Shown here: one piece after another, positions 35,178-44,337 of the stretch
Numbering within the stretch: the first letter of the stretch is position 1
Layout: the number at the start of each line of letters is the position of its first letter
Assembly: GCF_002844535.1 (NCBI RefSeq)
Contig: NZ_PJNH01000001.1
Location: 248,001 to 312,000, forward strand
DNA length: 64,000 nucleotides
Source: Halalkalibacillus sediminis
GTDB taxonomy: Bacteria > Bacillota > Bacilli > Bacillales > Alkalibacillaceae
Direction of reading: 5' to 3'
Made by a program: the position numbers and the translations under genes
The notes under the pieces: model-generated
Database searches by the model: none
Told to the model about the DNA's origin: nothing
What the model saw: only the letters and a program-made list of their open reading frames with translations

Positions 35178-35780
35178 TTAATCAGTGTAGTATTTTAAAT
35201 GATCAATGATATTATCCATTTCCTCATCACTTGTTCCGGAGAAGGAATTAATCATCTCACCATCTGGGTTTACGATAAAGAATTGAGTACCGTGGTTGAC
35301 CTGTTCTTGTCCATCTACCTTCGAAACTAATGCTTTAAAAGAGTTAGCAGCAAAACTTTCGATGTGCTCCTGATCATAACCGGTAAGGAAATCCCAATTA
35401 TCATAGTTTACTTTGAATTTGTCACCAAAAGACTTTAAGGTAGCTGGATCATCATTTACCGGATCGACTGAGAAGGAAACAAATCGAACATCAAGATTTT
35501 CTTCCTCAGCTTTATCTTGTAGTTTCGCCATGTTGGCAGTCATAGGTGGACAAACGGTATTACAATTAGTGAAGATGAAATTGGATATCCAGTACGTTCC
35601 TTCTAAATCACTTAAAGAAACTTCTTGTTTATCCTGGTTAGTATATGTGAATGATTCAACTTCATTTTCAAATTCAGGTTGGTATTTAGGTTCTTCTGCT
35701 TGAGACTCCTGGCAAGCTGTTAAAAGTAGTATGAAGCCAAACAGTAAGAGTATTAATATACTTTTATTTTTTAAAAACAT
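35178..35780 (-). CDS. SCO1/SenC family lipoprotein
   Basis: Copper-binding thioredoxin-fold protein of 200 residues used in cytochrome oxidase CuA assembly (YpmQ in B. subtilis). ATG 35780 has GGGAG 9 nt before it. The lipobox is LLTAC (Cys about 23). The metal site CNTVCPP and the later His in NHGTQFFIVNPDG are present, so the protein looks functional. No oxidase genes are nearby. Monocistronic. Confidence 0.9.
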   Translation of the reverse strand: MFLKNKSILILLLFGFILLLTACQESQAEEPKYQPEFENEVESFTYTNQDKQEVSLSDLEGTYWISNFIFTNCNTVCPPMTANMAKLQDKAEEENLDVRFVSFSVDPVNDDPATLKSFGDKFKVNYDNWDFLTGYDQEHIESFAANSFKALVSKVDGQEQVNHGTQFFIVNPDGEMINSFSGTSDEEMDNIIDHLKYYTD

Positions 35781-35886
35781 ACGTATCATCTCCCGTTCAT
35801 CGGTTCATCAGTTATTGTAACACGTTGAACTAAAGAATGATGTTAGCGTGAGTCGTACTTTTCAACAATTTCTTGACACCAGGAAT

Positions 35887-36762
35887 TCAGTTACTTTTTA
35901 AGGTGTAAACATTGATTTCTGGTCTGCAAAGGAAACGGAAGGGTAACCTAGTGGTCCCTATGCCTCGAGAAACAAACAACTGCAGAGGTCGATTTCCTAA
36001 AGTAAAATGACCCTCCACGTATCTTTCTCCTAATGGTGGTGCAACTAGATTTCCAATGATAGGCAATTGGATTTGTCCTCCATGGCTATGCCCAGAAAGT
36101 TGTACATCGAAAGGATATACTTTTACTACTTCTGCGAAATCCGGTTCATGACACAGGATAATGTTAAAGTGTTCTTCTCTTTCCTCAGGCAGAACATTTC
36201 GCATGTTAGGGGACCCTAGCAATATATCGTCCAAGCCTGTCAATGTGAAAGTGTTATCTCCACTTCCTATGATAGTAGATTCATTCTTCAACAATTTAAA
36301 GCCACTCTGCTGCATTACTTCATCAATTTTAGAAGAGCCGTATCCTCCATGGTCATGGTTTCCATATACCCAATACTTTCCAAAAGGTGCATCAAGTTTT
36401 TGAAGAATCCTTACGACTTCTTCAAATCCTTCGACATCTACTAGAGATGGATCATCAAACAAGTCTCCAGTGAAAACAATCAAATCAGGTGTTTCATTCT
36501 GTATGGAGTGGACTACATCCTCAAGTTCTTTATTATGATAATGAAAACCGATATGCGTATCAGTGAATTGAGCAATTTTGAAATCAGTTAATGATTCAGG
36601 AATTTTTTCAGATTGGATGTTGCTACGATTGACATACAACCAGTACGGTTCAATTTCTCTAGCATAATAATATCCTCCAAAACTTATACCAAAGAAGCCT
36701 AAAGTTCCTAAAGTTAATCTATTTAAAAAAGAACGCCTTGAAATTTTCTTCTGCTTCGGCAT
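35887..36762 (-). CDS. ykuE: Tat-exported metallophosphoesterase (YkuE)
   Basis: Calcineurin-like phosphoesterase of 291 residues. ATG 36762 is chosen with AAAGGA 8 nt upstream. The N-terminus carries a twin-arginine signal (ISRRSFLNRLTLG) and a hydrophobic core. The metal motifs are complete: DTHIG, GDLFDD, GNHDHGG, and the late GHSHGGQ. B. subtilis YkuE is a known Tat substrate associated with the cell wall. The next gene on the opposite strand is fadH, as in the yku region of B. subtilis. Confidence 0.88.
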   Translation of the reverse strand: MPKQKKISRRSFLNRLTLGTLGFFGISFGGYYYAREIEPYWLYVNRSNIQSEKIPESLTDFKIAQFTDTHIGFHYHNKELEDVVHSIQNETPDLIVFTGDLFDDPSLVDVEGFEEVVRILQKLDAPFGKYWVYGNHDHGGYGSSKIDEVMQQSGFKLLKNESTIIGSGDNTFTLTGLDDILLGSPNMRNVLPEEREEHFNIILCHEPDFAEVVKVYPFDVQLSGHSHGGQIQLPIIGNLVAPPLGERYVEGHFTLGNRPLQLFVSRGIGTTRLPFRFLCRPEINVYTLKSN

Positions 36763-36910
36763 AGTAAACATCCTTTAATTGATAGTTAATTGCATTATAG
36801 CATGTGAATCTTCTAAAATTCGCAAAAAAAATAAATTGAATGAGTATTCATTTTTTGCAGGGATTCTGTTGACTAATGTGGAATTAGTCAAGGAAAGGGA
36901 GGTTTTTAAT

Positions 36911-37678
36911 ATCGAAAATCAAGTAGTCATTGTAACAGGCGGATCAAGCGGAATGGGAAAATATATGGCTCAGAAGTTCGCTAATGAAGGTGCCAAAGTT
37001 GTTATTACAGGTAGAAACGAAGATAAATTGTCAAAAGCTAAAGAGGAAATAAGCGGAGGCAAAAACTTAGAGGTTCATACGATTTCAATGGATGTAAGAA
37101 AACCTGAGGAAGTTCAGAAAATGGTCGATGAAACGGTTGAAAAGTACGGAACTATTGATTGCTTAGTCAATAATGCTGCGGGTAATTTTATTGCTCCAGC
37201 TGAAAAACTCTCCTTTAATGGTTGGAACTCTGTCATCGATATTGTTCTGAACGGTACATTCTATTGTAGTCATACAGTGGGCCAATACTGGATTGAGAAT
37301 AAAATTGAAGGTAGAATGATCAACATTGTCGCGACATATGCGTGGAATGCAGGTCCTGGTGTGATCCATTCAGCCTCAGCAAAAGCTGGTGTCCTAGCTA
37401 TGACAAGAACATTGGCAGTAGAATGGGGAAGAAAATACGGTATTCGTGCCAATGCAATTGCTCCAGGTCCTATTGACCGTACAGGGGGAGCAGAGAAGTT
37501 GTGGGAGTCGGAAGAAGCGGCAAAACGCACCTTACAATCTGTGCCTCTAGGACGATTAGGGGAGCCTGAAGAAATTGCGGAGTTAGCTTACTTCATGTTG
37601 TCTGACAAAGCAAAGTATATGAACGGTGAAGTGGTTACACTAGATGGTGGGCAATGGTTGAATCAGTACCCATTCTAG
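36911..37678 (+). CDS. fadH: 2,4-dienoyl-CoA reductase, SDR family (FadH/YkuF)
   Basis: NADPH-dependent short-chain reductase that handles unsaturated fatty acids in beta-oxidation. GGSSGMGKYMAQ (cofactor), NNAAGNFIAP, and an IVATYAWNAGPGVIHSASAKAG region with the catalytic Lys are present; like other dienoyl reductases it lacks the usual YxxxK Tyr. Start: a full site AAAGGGAGG (36894-36902) is followed after 8 nt by in-frame ATC at 36911, giving 255 residues, the expected family length. The next canonical upstream choice is GTG 36878, with no ribosome site. An AUC start is therefore proposed but unproven. Confidence 0.85.
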   Translation: MENQVVIVTGGSSGMGKYMAQKFANEGAKVVITGRNEDKLSKAKEEISGGKNLEVHTISMDVRKPEEVQKMVDETVEKYGTIDCLVNNAAGNFIAPAEKLSFNGWNSVIDIVLNGTFYCSHTVGQYWIENKIEGRMINIVATYAWNAGPGVIHSASAKAGVLAMTRTLAVEWGRKYGIRANAIAPGPIDRTGGAEKLWESEEAAKRTLQSVPLGRLGEPEEIAELAYFMLSDKAKYMNGEVVTLDGGQWLNQYPF

Positions 37679-37756
37679 ATATTAATTAGATGTCGCGCAT
37701 ATTGGCGCACGTTTTATTGAAAAAGGAAACAAGTGCATCTTAATAACAACCGCATG

Positions 37757-37793
37757 AGAAAAGCACGCCCTTAATTTGGGGGCGTGCTTTTTA
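37757..37793. terminator. Bidirectional terminator between fadH and hemolysin III gene
   Basis: AAAAGCACGCCC pairs with GGGCGTGCTTTT, flanked by A and T tracts. Confidence 0.88.
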
Positions 37794-37795
37794 TA

Positions 37796-38434
37796 TCAAT
37801 CTAAAACTATATAAAATAAAATCGCAAAAAAGTGGAAGGCGCTTCCTGCAATAACAAACAGATGCCAGATTGCGTGATGATAAGCAAATCCTCGCCACAT
37901 ATAAAAGATACTACCCACTGAGTATAAGATTCCCCCGACAATTAAGAAAATCAATCCGTTGTAACTCATTTCCTCAGTCAATGGTTGCCATACGAATACA
38001 ACCATCCATCCTAGCAATAAATATATTAAAGTAGAGATGACCATGAATTTTTTAACAAAGAAAATCTTGAAAATAATCCCTAATATCGCTACACCCCAAA
38101 TGACACCGAAAATCGTCCATCCGACTGGACCTCGCAGTAAAACTAACAGGATAGGTGTGTAGGTCCCAGCGATGAACAGATAGATAGAAGAATGATCTAA
38201 GAAAAGAAAGAAATCCTTAGTCTTTCCTTCGTGAAGACTATGTACAATGGTTGAAGATAAATACATTGTAAGCATCGTCACCCCGTAAACCGTTACAGAA
38301 ACTACTTGCCAAGCATTTCCATTCAATGAAGCGAATACGATCAATATCACAAGGCCTGCGATACTTAACAAAGCCCCAAGTCCATGTGTGACAGCATTTA
38401 CGAACTCTTCTTTTCTACTAAAAACATGAGTCAC
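37796..38434 (-). CDS. Hemolysin III family / PAQR-type membrane protein
   Basis: Seven-helix membrane protein of 212 residues. GTG 38434 is chosen because AGAGGGG is 5 nt upstream. Family features are the start VFSRKEEFVNAVTHGLGALL, HSLHEGKTKDFFLFLDHSSIYLFIAGTYTP (as separate short motifs) and the late HAIWHLFVIAGSAFHFFAI with its His residues for a metal site. True haemolytic activity is doubtful; PAQR relatives act as ceramidase-like hydrolases or in membrane homeostasis. Confidence 0.85.
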   Translation of the reverse strand: MTHVFSRKEEFVNAVTHGLGALLSIAGLVILIVFASLNGNAWQVVSVTVYGVTMLTMYLSSTIVHSLHEGKTKDFFLFLDHSSIYLFIAGTYTPILLVLLRGPVGWTIFGVIWGVAILGIIFKIFFVKKFMVISTLIYLLLGWMVVFVWQPLTEEMSYNGLIFLIVGGILYSVGSIFYMWRGFAYHHAIWHLFVIAGSAFHFFAILFYIVLD

Positions 38435-38596
38435 AATTACCCCTCTTTTCTCTTTATCTATCAAATAGTATAGCGGAGATGTTTAAAAATGCATAACAAA
38501 TAATATTGCTCGTGATTATCTATTAATACCGATTTATGTTAAAATAAGTTCGGAATTGATCATTGATCCCCTTTTCATTTTGTTAGGAGGAGGATA

Positions 38597-39043
38597 ATGT
38601 TAAGTACGAAAGATTTTGATTTAGAAACGACTACGGTACAAGAGATGATGATTGACGCAGATAAAGTTGCCCATGTACAATTGCAGAATCCACTTGAACA
38701 CGCACTACTTGTATTAGCTAAAACTGGGTACAATGCTGTCCCTGTATTAGATCTCAACAGCCGATTTTGTGGAATTATCAGCAAGTCGAATATTATTGAA
38801 GCGATGTTTGGTGTAGAGAGAATTGAAGTTGAACAGCTGAATGAAAAAATTGTTAAAGATGCGATGGATCAAGACATTCCAACCCTACATGAGGAAGATA
38901 CCCTAGAAAAAGCATTACATGTCTTAATCGATTATACGTTTGTGTGTGTAATAGATCAGCAACAGCAGATGACAGGGATTCTTACCCGAAGACAAATGCT
39001 CAAACAATTTAGAAATCAATATTACCAACAGCGAGGAAACTAA
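38597..39043 (+). CDS. darB: CBS-pair protein DarB/CbpB (YkuL)
   Basis: Protein of 148 residues made of two CBS domains (about 15-75 and 85-140). Its start (MLSTKDFDLETTTVQEMMID) and length fit YkuL/DarB, a c-di-AMP-binding regulator that in B. subtilis interacts with Rel and pyruvate carboxylase. TTAGGAGGAGG is a very strong ribosome site. Together with KtrB and KtrC in this window it forms part of a likely c-di-AMP/potassium network. It lies upstream of dapH as in B. subtilis, with the flavodoxin genes absent. Confidence 0.82.
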   Translation: MLSTKDFDLETTTVQEMMIDADKVAHVQLQNPLEHALLVLAKTGYNAVPVLDLNSRFCGIISKSNIIEAMFGVERIEVEQLNEKIVKDAMDQDIPTLHEEDTLEKALHVLIDYTFVCVIDQQQQMTGILTRRQMLKQFRNQYYQQRGN

Positions 39044-39108
39044 CTTAATACTTAAGGTATTTTTACTTCTAAAAGTGAAAAGATAAGCAATGGATGGAGG
39101 ATGAAATA

Positions 39109-39828
39109 ATGAATCAAATGGATGCAAATGAAATTATTAATTTTATCTCGAACGCGGAGAAATCAACTCCTGTAAAAGTTCACATTAAAGGTAAATCACT
39201 AAATTCAATAGAATTCAACCAGGATATCAAGACATTCTTAGATGAAAAAGCGGGAGTTATTTTTGGAGAGTGGAAAGTAGTAAAAGAGAATTTGAAGAAA
39301 TTCAATAACCTTATTGATGATTATGTGATTGAAAATGATCGCCGTAATTCTGCTATTCCACTTCTTGATTTAAAGAACATCAACGCAAGAATTGAGCCGG
39401 GTGCGATTATCCGTGATCAAGTTGAAATTGGTGATGGCGCTGTTATCATGATGGGTGCTTCGATTAATATCGGCTCTGTTGTTGGTGAAGGTACGATGAT
39501 TGATATGAATGTGGTTCTAGGAGGACGTGCGACAGTAGGTAAAAATTGTCACATTGGTGCTGGAACAGTTCTAGCTGGTGTAATTGAACCACCTTCTGCA
39601 CAGCCAGTCGTTATTGAAGATGAAGTAGTTATTGGAGCTAACGTAGTTGTACTCGAGGGAGTAACAGTTGGTAAAGGTGCAGTTGTTGCTGCAGGTGCTA
39701 TTGTTACTGAAGATGTTGCACCAAATACTCTAGTAGCAGGTACTCCAGCAAAAGTCATTAAAGAAATTGATGACCAAACTAAATCCAAGACCGAAATCAA
39801 AAAAGAACTAAGAAAATTAGATAACTAA
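39109..39828 (+). CDS. dapH: Tetrahydrodipicolinate N-acetyltransferase
   Basis: Left-handed beta-helix acetyltransferase of 239 residues, committing step of the acetylase branch of lysine/diaminopimelate synthesis. ATG 39109 follows TGGAGGA. The N-terminal helical domain ([20 protein letters not shown]) precedes about ten hexapeptide turns ([51 protein letters not shown]). It is the YkuQ counterpart. A terminator separates it from dapL. Confidence 0.93.
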   Translation: MNQMDANEIINFISNAEKSTPVKVHIKGKSLNSIEFNQDIKTFLDEKAGVIFGEWKVVKENLKKFNNLIDDYVIENDRRNSAIPLLDLKNINARIEPGAIIRDQVEIGDGAVIMMGASINIGSVVGEGTMIDMNVVLGGRATVGKNCHIGAGTVLAGVIEPPSAQPVVIEDEVVIGANVVVLEGVTVGKGAVVAAGAIVTEDVAPNTLVAGTPAKVIKEIDDQTKSKTEIKKELRKLDN

Positions 39829-39840
39829 AAGCTACTCATT

Positions 39841-39877
39841 GCGGAATCCTCAAGGACATTGAAGATTCCGCTTTTTA
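39841..39877 (+). terminator. Terminator between dapH and dapL
   Basis: GCGGAATC pairs with GATTCCGC, then TTTTT. It would reduce dapL expression from the dapH promoter; no promoter is obvious in the 28 bp left before dapL. Confidence 0.75.
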
Positions 39878-39904
39878 ATAGCAAAGAAGAAGGGCGGTTA
39901 AAAA

Positions 39905-41014
39905 ATGGACAATTGGATCAACATTCGAAGGGATCTTCATAGAATTCCTGAATTGGGGTTTGAGGAATATAAAACCCAGGCATACATATTGGAATACTTA
40001 CAAACTTTGCCCTTAGAGCGAGTGACGATTGAAAAGTGGTATACCGGTATCTTTGTATATGTCGAAGGGAATGTAGGGGAGCGTACGTTAGCGTATCGAA
40101 CTGATATAGATGGATTACCTATAAAGGAAAACACTCAATTGGATTTCAAATCCGAGCATGATGGAAGAATGCATGCTTGTGGACATGATTTCCATATGAC
40201 GATAGCACTTGGGGCATTAACTTCTATCGTAGAGAACCCTGCCGATGATAATGTCTTATTCATCTTTCAACCTGCAGAAGAAGGCCCAGGTGGTGCAAAA
40301 CCGATGATGGAAACTGAAACGATGAACAAATATAAACCTGATATGATATTTGCTCTTCATATTGATCCACGACTACCTGTCGGAACAGTATCCTCAAAAC
40401 CTGGCTTACTTTTTGCTAATACAAGCGAACTGTTCATAGACTTTCATGGTAAAGGAGGGCATGCTGCATACCCTCATGAGACGAAAGATATGATCATGGC
40501 CGCAAGTGCATTCAACTTACAGGTTCAACAAGGTGTCAGCAGAGTGGTAGACCCTCTGGATTCAGCGGTTGTAACTATTGGAAAAATGGAAGCAGGAACT
40601 GTACAAAATATCATCGCCGAAGATGCGAGGGTAGAGGGGACGATTCGTACGAGAGAACCTGATTCTATGGATATCGTCAAAAATCATATCGAGAAGACAT
40701 TAAAAGGTATAGAGGTTCGATATGAGTGTGAAACCTCAGTGGATTATGGTGCCAATTATTATATGGTGGACAATGATCAACAATTGGTTAAGCGTTTTAA
40801 AGAAATCATACAAAAACGACCAATCGATTATAAAGTTGCACCAGAGGCAATGACAGGTGAAGACTTCGGATATTTTCTAAAAGAATATCCTGGATTCATG
40901 TTCTGGTTAGGTGTCGATTCGCCTTATGGACTGCACCATAGTAGCTTATCGCCGAATGAAGAGGCAATTGCAGTAGGTATTGATGCGGTAGAAGCTACTA
41001 TCAGAGAAATATAA
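39905..41014 (+). CDS. dapL: N-acetyldiaminopimelate deacetylase
   Basis: M20-family metallopeptidase of 369 residues that releases acetate from N-acetyl-LL-diaminopimelate (YkuR). The start [20 protein letters not shown] is typical. Metal ligands are visible in [10 protein letters not shown] and [13 protein letters not shown], and a dimerisation domain (about 175-290) is followed by [20 protein letters not shown] and HHSSLSPNE. An AGAAGGGCGG ribosome site is used. It acts after DapH and PatA. Confidence 0.93.
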   Translation: MDNWINIRRDLHRIPELGFEEYKTQAYILEYLQTLPLERVTIEKWYTGIFVYVEGNVGERTLAYRTDIDGLPIKENTQLDFKSEHDGRMHACGHDFHMTIALGALTSIVENPADDNVLFIFQPAEEGPGGAKPMMETETMNKYKPDMIFALHIDPRLPVGTVSSKPGLLFANTSELFIDFHGKGGHAAYPHETKDMIMAASAFNLQVQQGVSRVVDPLDSAVVTIGKMEAGTVQNIIAEDARVEGTIRTREPDSMDIVKNHIEKTLKGIEVRYECETSVDYGANYYMVDNDQQLVKRFKEIIQKRPIDYKVAPEAMTGEDFGYFLKEYPGFMFWLGVDSPYGLHHSSLSPNEEAIAVGIDAVEATIREI

Positions 41015-41045
41015 GAAGAAGTCCTTGTTAGTGAGGAGAATTAAT

Positions 41046-41591
41046 TTGCTGAAAACGTTAGCATTTATAGGAGATAAATTAAATGATAAAAATATAACTT
41101 GGGGAGTTGGTGGTTCGCTTCTACTTAGTTTTTATGAAATAATTGATAATCCTAATGATATTGATATTTTGGTTGATGAAAGAGATGCCCCCAAAGTAAA
41201 TGAAATAATATCGTCCGCTGGAAAAAAGAAAGAAGCTTTAAGTACTGCCCCTTTTCGTACATTATATTTCTCTAAATTTCGGTTATTCGATAATGATATA
41301 GATGTCATGGGTGGATTTGCTATACAACATGAAAAAGGAATTTATAAAATTAGAATGCAAAAGGAATCCATTGTAGATTACAAAAAAATAAATGGAATTG
41401 AGGTTCCTTTATGTTCACTTGAGGATTGGTATATTTTATATTGGTTAATACCAAACAAGAAAGAAAAAGCATTGCTCATTGAAAGGTATTTAAAAACAAA
41501 TGGTGTAGAAAACCCTGAATTGCTAAGAAAGGGAATGGAACAGTCTTTACCACTCATCGTGAAAGAGAGGATAGAAAAATTGATAAGCTAG
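41046..41591 (+). CDS. Nucleotidyltransferase-fold protein
   Basis: Protein of 181 residues, TTG start after AGGAGA. An N-terminal WGVGGSLLLSFYEIIDNPND with IDILVDE is the GGS-x-D-x-D pattern of the polymerase-beta/nucleotidyltransferase fold, and a third acidic site may be DNDIDVMGG. The remainder is helical and basic. It could modify a small molecule or act as a toxin-type enzyme; no antitoxin is visible. It is richer in A+T than its neighbours, sits where B. subtilis has ykuS, and may have been acquired. Confidence 0.65.
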   Translation: MLKTLAFIGDKLNDKNITWGVGGSLLLSFYEIIDNPNDIDILVDERDAPKVNEIISSAGKKKEALSTAPFRTLYFSKFRLFDNDIDVMGGFAIQHEKGIYKIRMQKESIVDYKKINGIEVPLCSLEDWYILYWLIPNKKEKALLIERYLKTNGVENPELLRKGMEQSLPLIVKERIEKLIS

Positions 41592-41627
41592 CGGGTAGTT
41601 TTTAAGGATCAGCTTCAATATTAAAGT

Positions 41628-41664
41628 AAAAAGCTTGAGGTTTATAAAAATCCTCAAGCTTTTC
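41628..41664. terminator. Terminator after nucleotidyltransferase gene
   Basis: AAAAGCTTGAGG(A) pairs with (T)CCTCAAGCTTTT. The convergent CoA-disulfide reductase-like gene ends at 41761. Confidence 0.8.
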
Positions 41665-41760
41665 GTGTGCTATTTAATGTGTGTATTACTGTGAATTTGG
41701 ATGGTCTCCTCGTTATCCAAACTGCTCAACCTTAAAGGGTTTGCTCTTTTTTTGAATTAG

Positions 41761-43098
41761 TTATAAGGTCCGTTTAGCAGCTTGCTGAATAGGGTCCCAA
41801 ACACCATTATATGGAGGGGCATATGCCAAATCTAAATCAAGTAACTCTTCTGTGGTCATTCCATGGAACAAAGAAGTAGCCAGTACATCGAGGCGTTTAT
41901 CAACGCCTCCATTTCCTATTAGTTGTGCACCTAATAACTTTTTGGTATCAGAGTGATATACCATTTTTATAGTAAGTTTTTCATCTTTAGAATAGTATCC
42001 GGCTTTACTAGTAGCTTGATGCTCTACAAAATCATACGGGAAATCCTCTGATTCTGCTTCCTTGACTGATATCCCAGTCTTACCAATATCTAAGTTGAAA
42101 AATTTGAGAATTGACGTTCCTACCATACCTGCATATTTTTTCTTAATACCGACTAAGTTCATTCCAGCTACCATGCCCTGTTTATTCGCATGGGTACCTA
42201 AAGGAATATAATCATTTCTTTCCAGAACACGATTATATTGACAAGCGCAATCTCCTGCTGCATATACATCAGGGACGTTGGTACGCATGAATTCATCTAC
42301 TATTAATTCACCTTTACTACCAACGTTAAACACTTCTTGATCTAAAAAGTTTGTATTAGGTTGGACCCCGACCGATACCAAAACTAAATCCGTGTTATAT
42401 TCGTGTTGATCAGTATAAACTTTTTCAACTCGATCCTTTCCTTCGAATCCGTGTACGGACTCGTCGTAGATGATTTCAATCCCGTGTTGAACAGCTTCAG
42501 AATGAATTTTATCTGCAATATCAGCATCTACGGTACCTAATAATTGATTTCCACGTTGAATGATTCTAACCTCTTTACCTGCTGACTTAAAATTCTCAGC
42601 CATTTCCAAGCCGATGTATCCACCTCCGACGATGGTTACTTGTTGAATCGTCTCGTCCATATAATCCAGTATATCATTGGTGTCAGGGATTGTTTTAAGT
42701 ACAAATATTCCATTCAACTCTGCATTATTCCAAGATGGAATAGCAGGGGTAGCACCAGAAGCAACCAATAACTTATCATAAGTGATGGAGAATGGTTCAC
42801 CAGTTTGAGTATGTTTTCCGTGTACCATCTTTTCATTGGAATCTACTAAAGTGACTTCATGATTAGTTCTGGCATCAATTCCATATTTATCACGGAAAGT
42901 CTGCACTTTTCTTGCAATTACATCTTCAGTCGATGAAATGGTCCCGCCGACCACATAAGGAAGACCACATTGACCGTACGAGTAAATTTCACCTTTTTCT
43001 AATGTAACGATTTCTAATGATTCTTCAGAAGAATTTCTTACAATTTGCATAGCAGCACTCATACCTGCTGCATCTCCTCCGATTATTACATATTTCAA
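41761..43098 (-). CDS. CoA-disulfide reductase-like FAD/NAD(P) oxidoreductase
   Basis: Flavoprotein of 445 residues. TTG 43098 is chosen since GAGGTGG is 4 nt before it. The FAD motif VIIGGDAAGMSAAMQ opens the protein; the single redox Cys44 lies in YSYGQCGLPYVVGG, as in CoA-disulfide reductases and NADH peroxidases. The NAD(P) motif VTIVGGGYIGLEMAEN and the second FAD motif DVYAAGDCACQ follow, and the C-terminal dimer domain is complete. It probably keeps low-molecular-weight thiols reduced; bacilli with CoA as a major thiol use such enzymes. Confidence 0.85.
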   Translation of the reverse strand: MKYVIIGGDAAGMSAAMQIVRNSSEESLEIVTLEKGEIYSYGQCGLPYVVGGTISSTEDVIARKVQTFRDKYGIDARTNHEVTLVDSNEKMVHGKHTQTGEPFSITYDKLLVASGATPAIPSWNNAELNGIFVLKTIPDTNDILDYMDETIQQVTIVGGGYIGLEMAENFKSAGKEVRIIQRGNQLLGTVDADIADKIHSEAVQHGIEIIYDESVHGFEGKDRVEKVYTDQHEYNTDLVLVSVGVQPNTNFLDQEVFNVGSKGELIVDEFMRTNVPDVYAAGDCACQYNRVLERNDYIPLGTHANKQGMVAGMNLVGIKKKYAGMVGTSILKFFNLDIGKTGISVKEAESEDFPYDFVEHQATSKAGYYSKDEKLTIKMVYHSDTKKLLGAQLIGNGGVDKRLDVLATSLFHGMTTEELLDLDLAYAPPYNGVWDPIQQAAKRTL

Positions 43099-43259
43099 GT
43101 TACCACCTCTTCTACAAATCAAGATTGTCTTTCTATATTATTTACCTTTTCCTCTTCAAAAGTAAACTGACGGATCTGAGCTTTCAAAGATTCTGCTTGT
43201 AATTTCAGTTTTTTGAAAAAGTTCATCAATGTCATGGATATTGATTTGTACTAAATTAG

Positions 43260-43295
43260 TAAAAAAAAGCTATCCAACCAGTGGCTGGAAAGCTT
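43260..43295 (-). terminator. Terminator of mscS-like gene
   Basis: On the minus strand AAGCT.TTCCAGCC pairs with GGTTGGA.AGCTT, followed by eight T. Confidence 0.75.
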
Positions 43296-43301
43296 CGTTA
43301 A

Positions 43302-44132
43302 TTAATCTTGGTCGTTTTTCATTATGATTTCTTGATGTGGGAAAGGAATATCGATTCCTGCTTCGTCTAGAGCTTCTTTTATACGTTTACGAATCTCTCT
43401 TTCAACGCCCCACTGTTCCATATTCTTAGTCTGAGCAAGGATCCTTAAAACAATATCGGATGAACCGATCGATTGAACACCGACCACATTCGGTCCATCT
43501 TTGATTCGTTCGTCGGAATCTCTAAGGTCATCACAAACTCTTTGTAATACTACCATCGCTTCATCAATGCTTGCATCATAAGAGATGCCAATATCAACCA
43601 GTGCTCGCATATTGCCACGTGAATGGTTATTGACATTCAAGATGTTACGGTTTGGTATGAAGTGAAGTGTACCATCAAAACCTCTAACTTGAGTGGTCCT
43701 CAGACCTAATTCTTCCACTATTCCATTCTCGCCACCAGCGGTGATATAGTCATCAACATCAATTTGTTTTTCAACTAAAATGAAGAACCCAGTAACTACG
43801 TCGCTTACTATACCTTGTGCGCCAAAGCCGATTGCTAAACCTACAATACCAGCGGCAGCTAACATTGGTCCAATATCAAGATCAAATGCCCCTAAGATCA
43901 TTACAAGAAAAATAAAGAACAGGACGTATGTATAAATACTAAGAAGTAGTTTCTCTAATGTTTGTTTACGTCCTTCAGTCAGGTTTTGGCGCTTTCCTAA
44001 TTGATTCATAGAAGAGTGAATCACGCGCCTGCCTATAGGAGCTAAAAGTGCGAATACAATCAATATTAATAGAATTTTTCCTCCGATAGCTACTGCACTC
44101 GTTGCTAGTTGCTCCATATTAAAAAAATCCAT
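43302..44132 (-). CDS. ykuT: Small-conductance mechanosensitive channel (YkuT)
   Basis: MscS-family channel of 276 residues. Three membrane helices (about 13-35, 57-80, 84-110); the pore helix is LAAAGIVGLAIGFGAQGIVSD, followed by the beta domain (GFFILVEKQIDVDDYI, then GIVEELGLRTTQVRGFDGTL) and the C-terminal mixed domain ending PFPHQEI. AAAGGAGGG precedes the ATG. It releases solutes on hypo-osmotic shock, complementing the BCCT uptake system. It is next to ykuU, as in B. subtilis. Confidence 0.92.
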   Translation of the reverse strand: MDFFNMEQLATSAVAIGGKILLILIVFALLAPIGRRVIHSSMNQLGKRQNLTEGRKQTLEKLLLSIYTYVLFFIFLVMILGAFDLDIGPMLAAAGIVGLAIGFGAQGIVSDVVTGFFILVEKQIDVDDYITAGGENGIVEELGLRTTQVRGFDGTLHFIPNRNILNVNNHSRGNMRALVDIGISYDASIDEAMVVLQRVCDDLRDSDERIKDGPNVVGVQSIGSSDIVLRILAQTKNMEQWGVEREIRKRIKEALDEAGIDIPFPHQEIIMKNDQD

Positions 44133-44260
44133 CTAGACCCTCCTTTTTGAATGCTTCTAATTATATACCATATTTCGACGTTTTTTAATCATAAACAATC
44201 TGAAGGGTTTATCTTTAGTAAAAATGGTAAAGGATAATGCTGAAAGAAGTCGTATATCAT

Positions 44261-44288
44261 TTGACGAGGTTATGAGATTTGCTATAAT
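44261..44288 (+). promoter_or_regulatory. Strong sigma-A promoter of ykuU
   Basis: TTGACG, 16-bp spacer, TGC-TATAAT (extended -10), about 50 bp before the ykuU ATG. Confidence 0.8.
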
Positions 44289-44337
44289 AATTCTTGGTTT
44301 GTTAAAAATAAAAAGATAAATTTTCGGAGGGATTTTC

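Noticed and set aside
41664-41760. Possible second terminator or regulatory hairpin (TTGGAT/ATCCAA) after the oxidoreductase
   Set aside because: Stem is short, lacks a convincing T tract in either direction, and could be chance.
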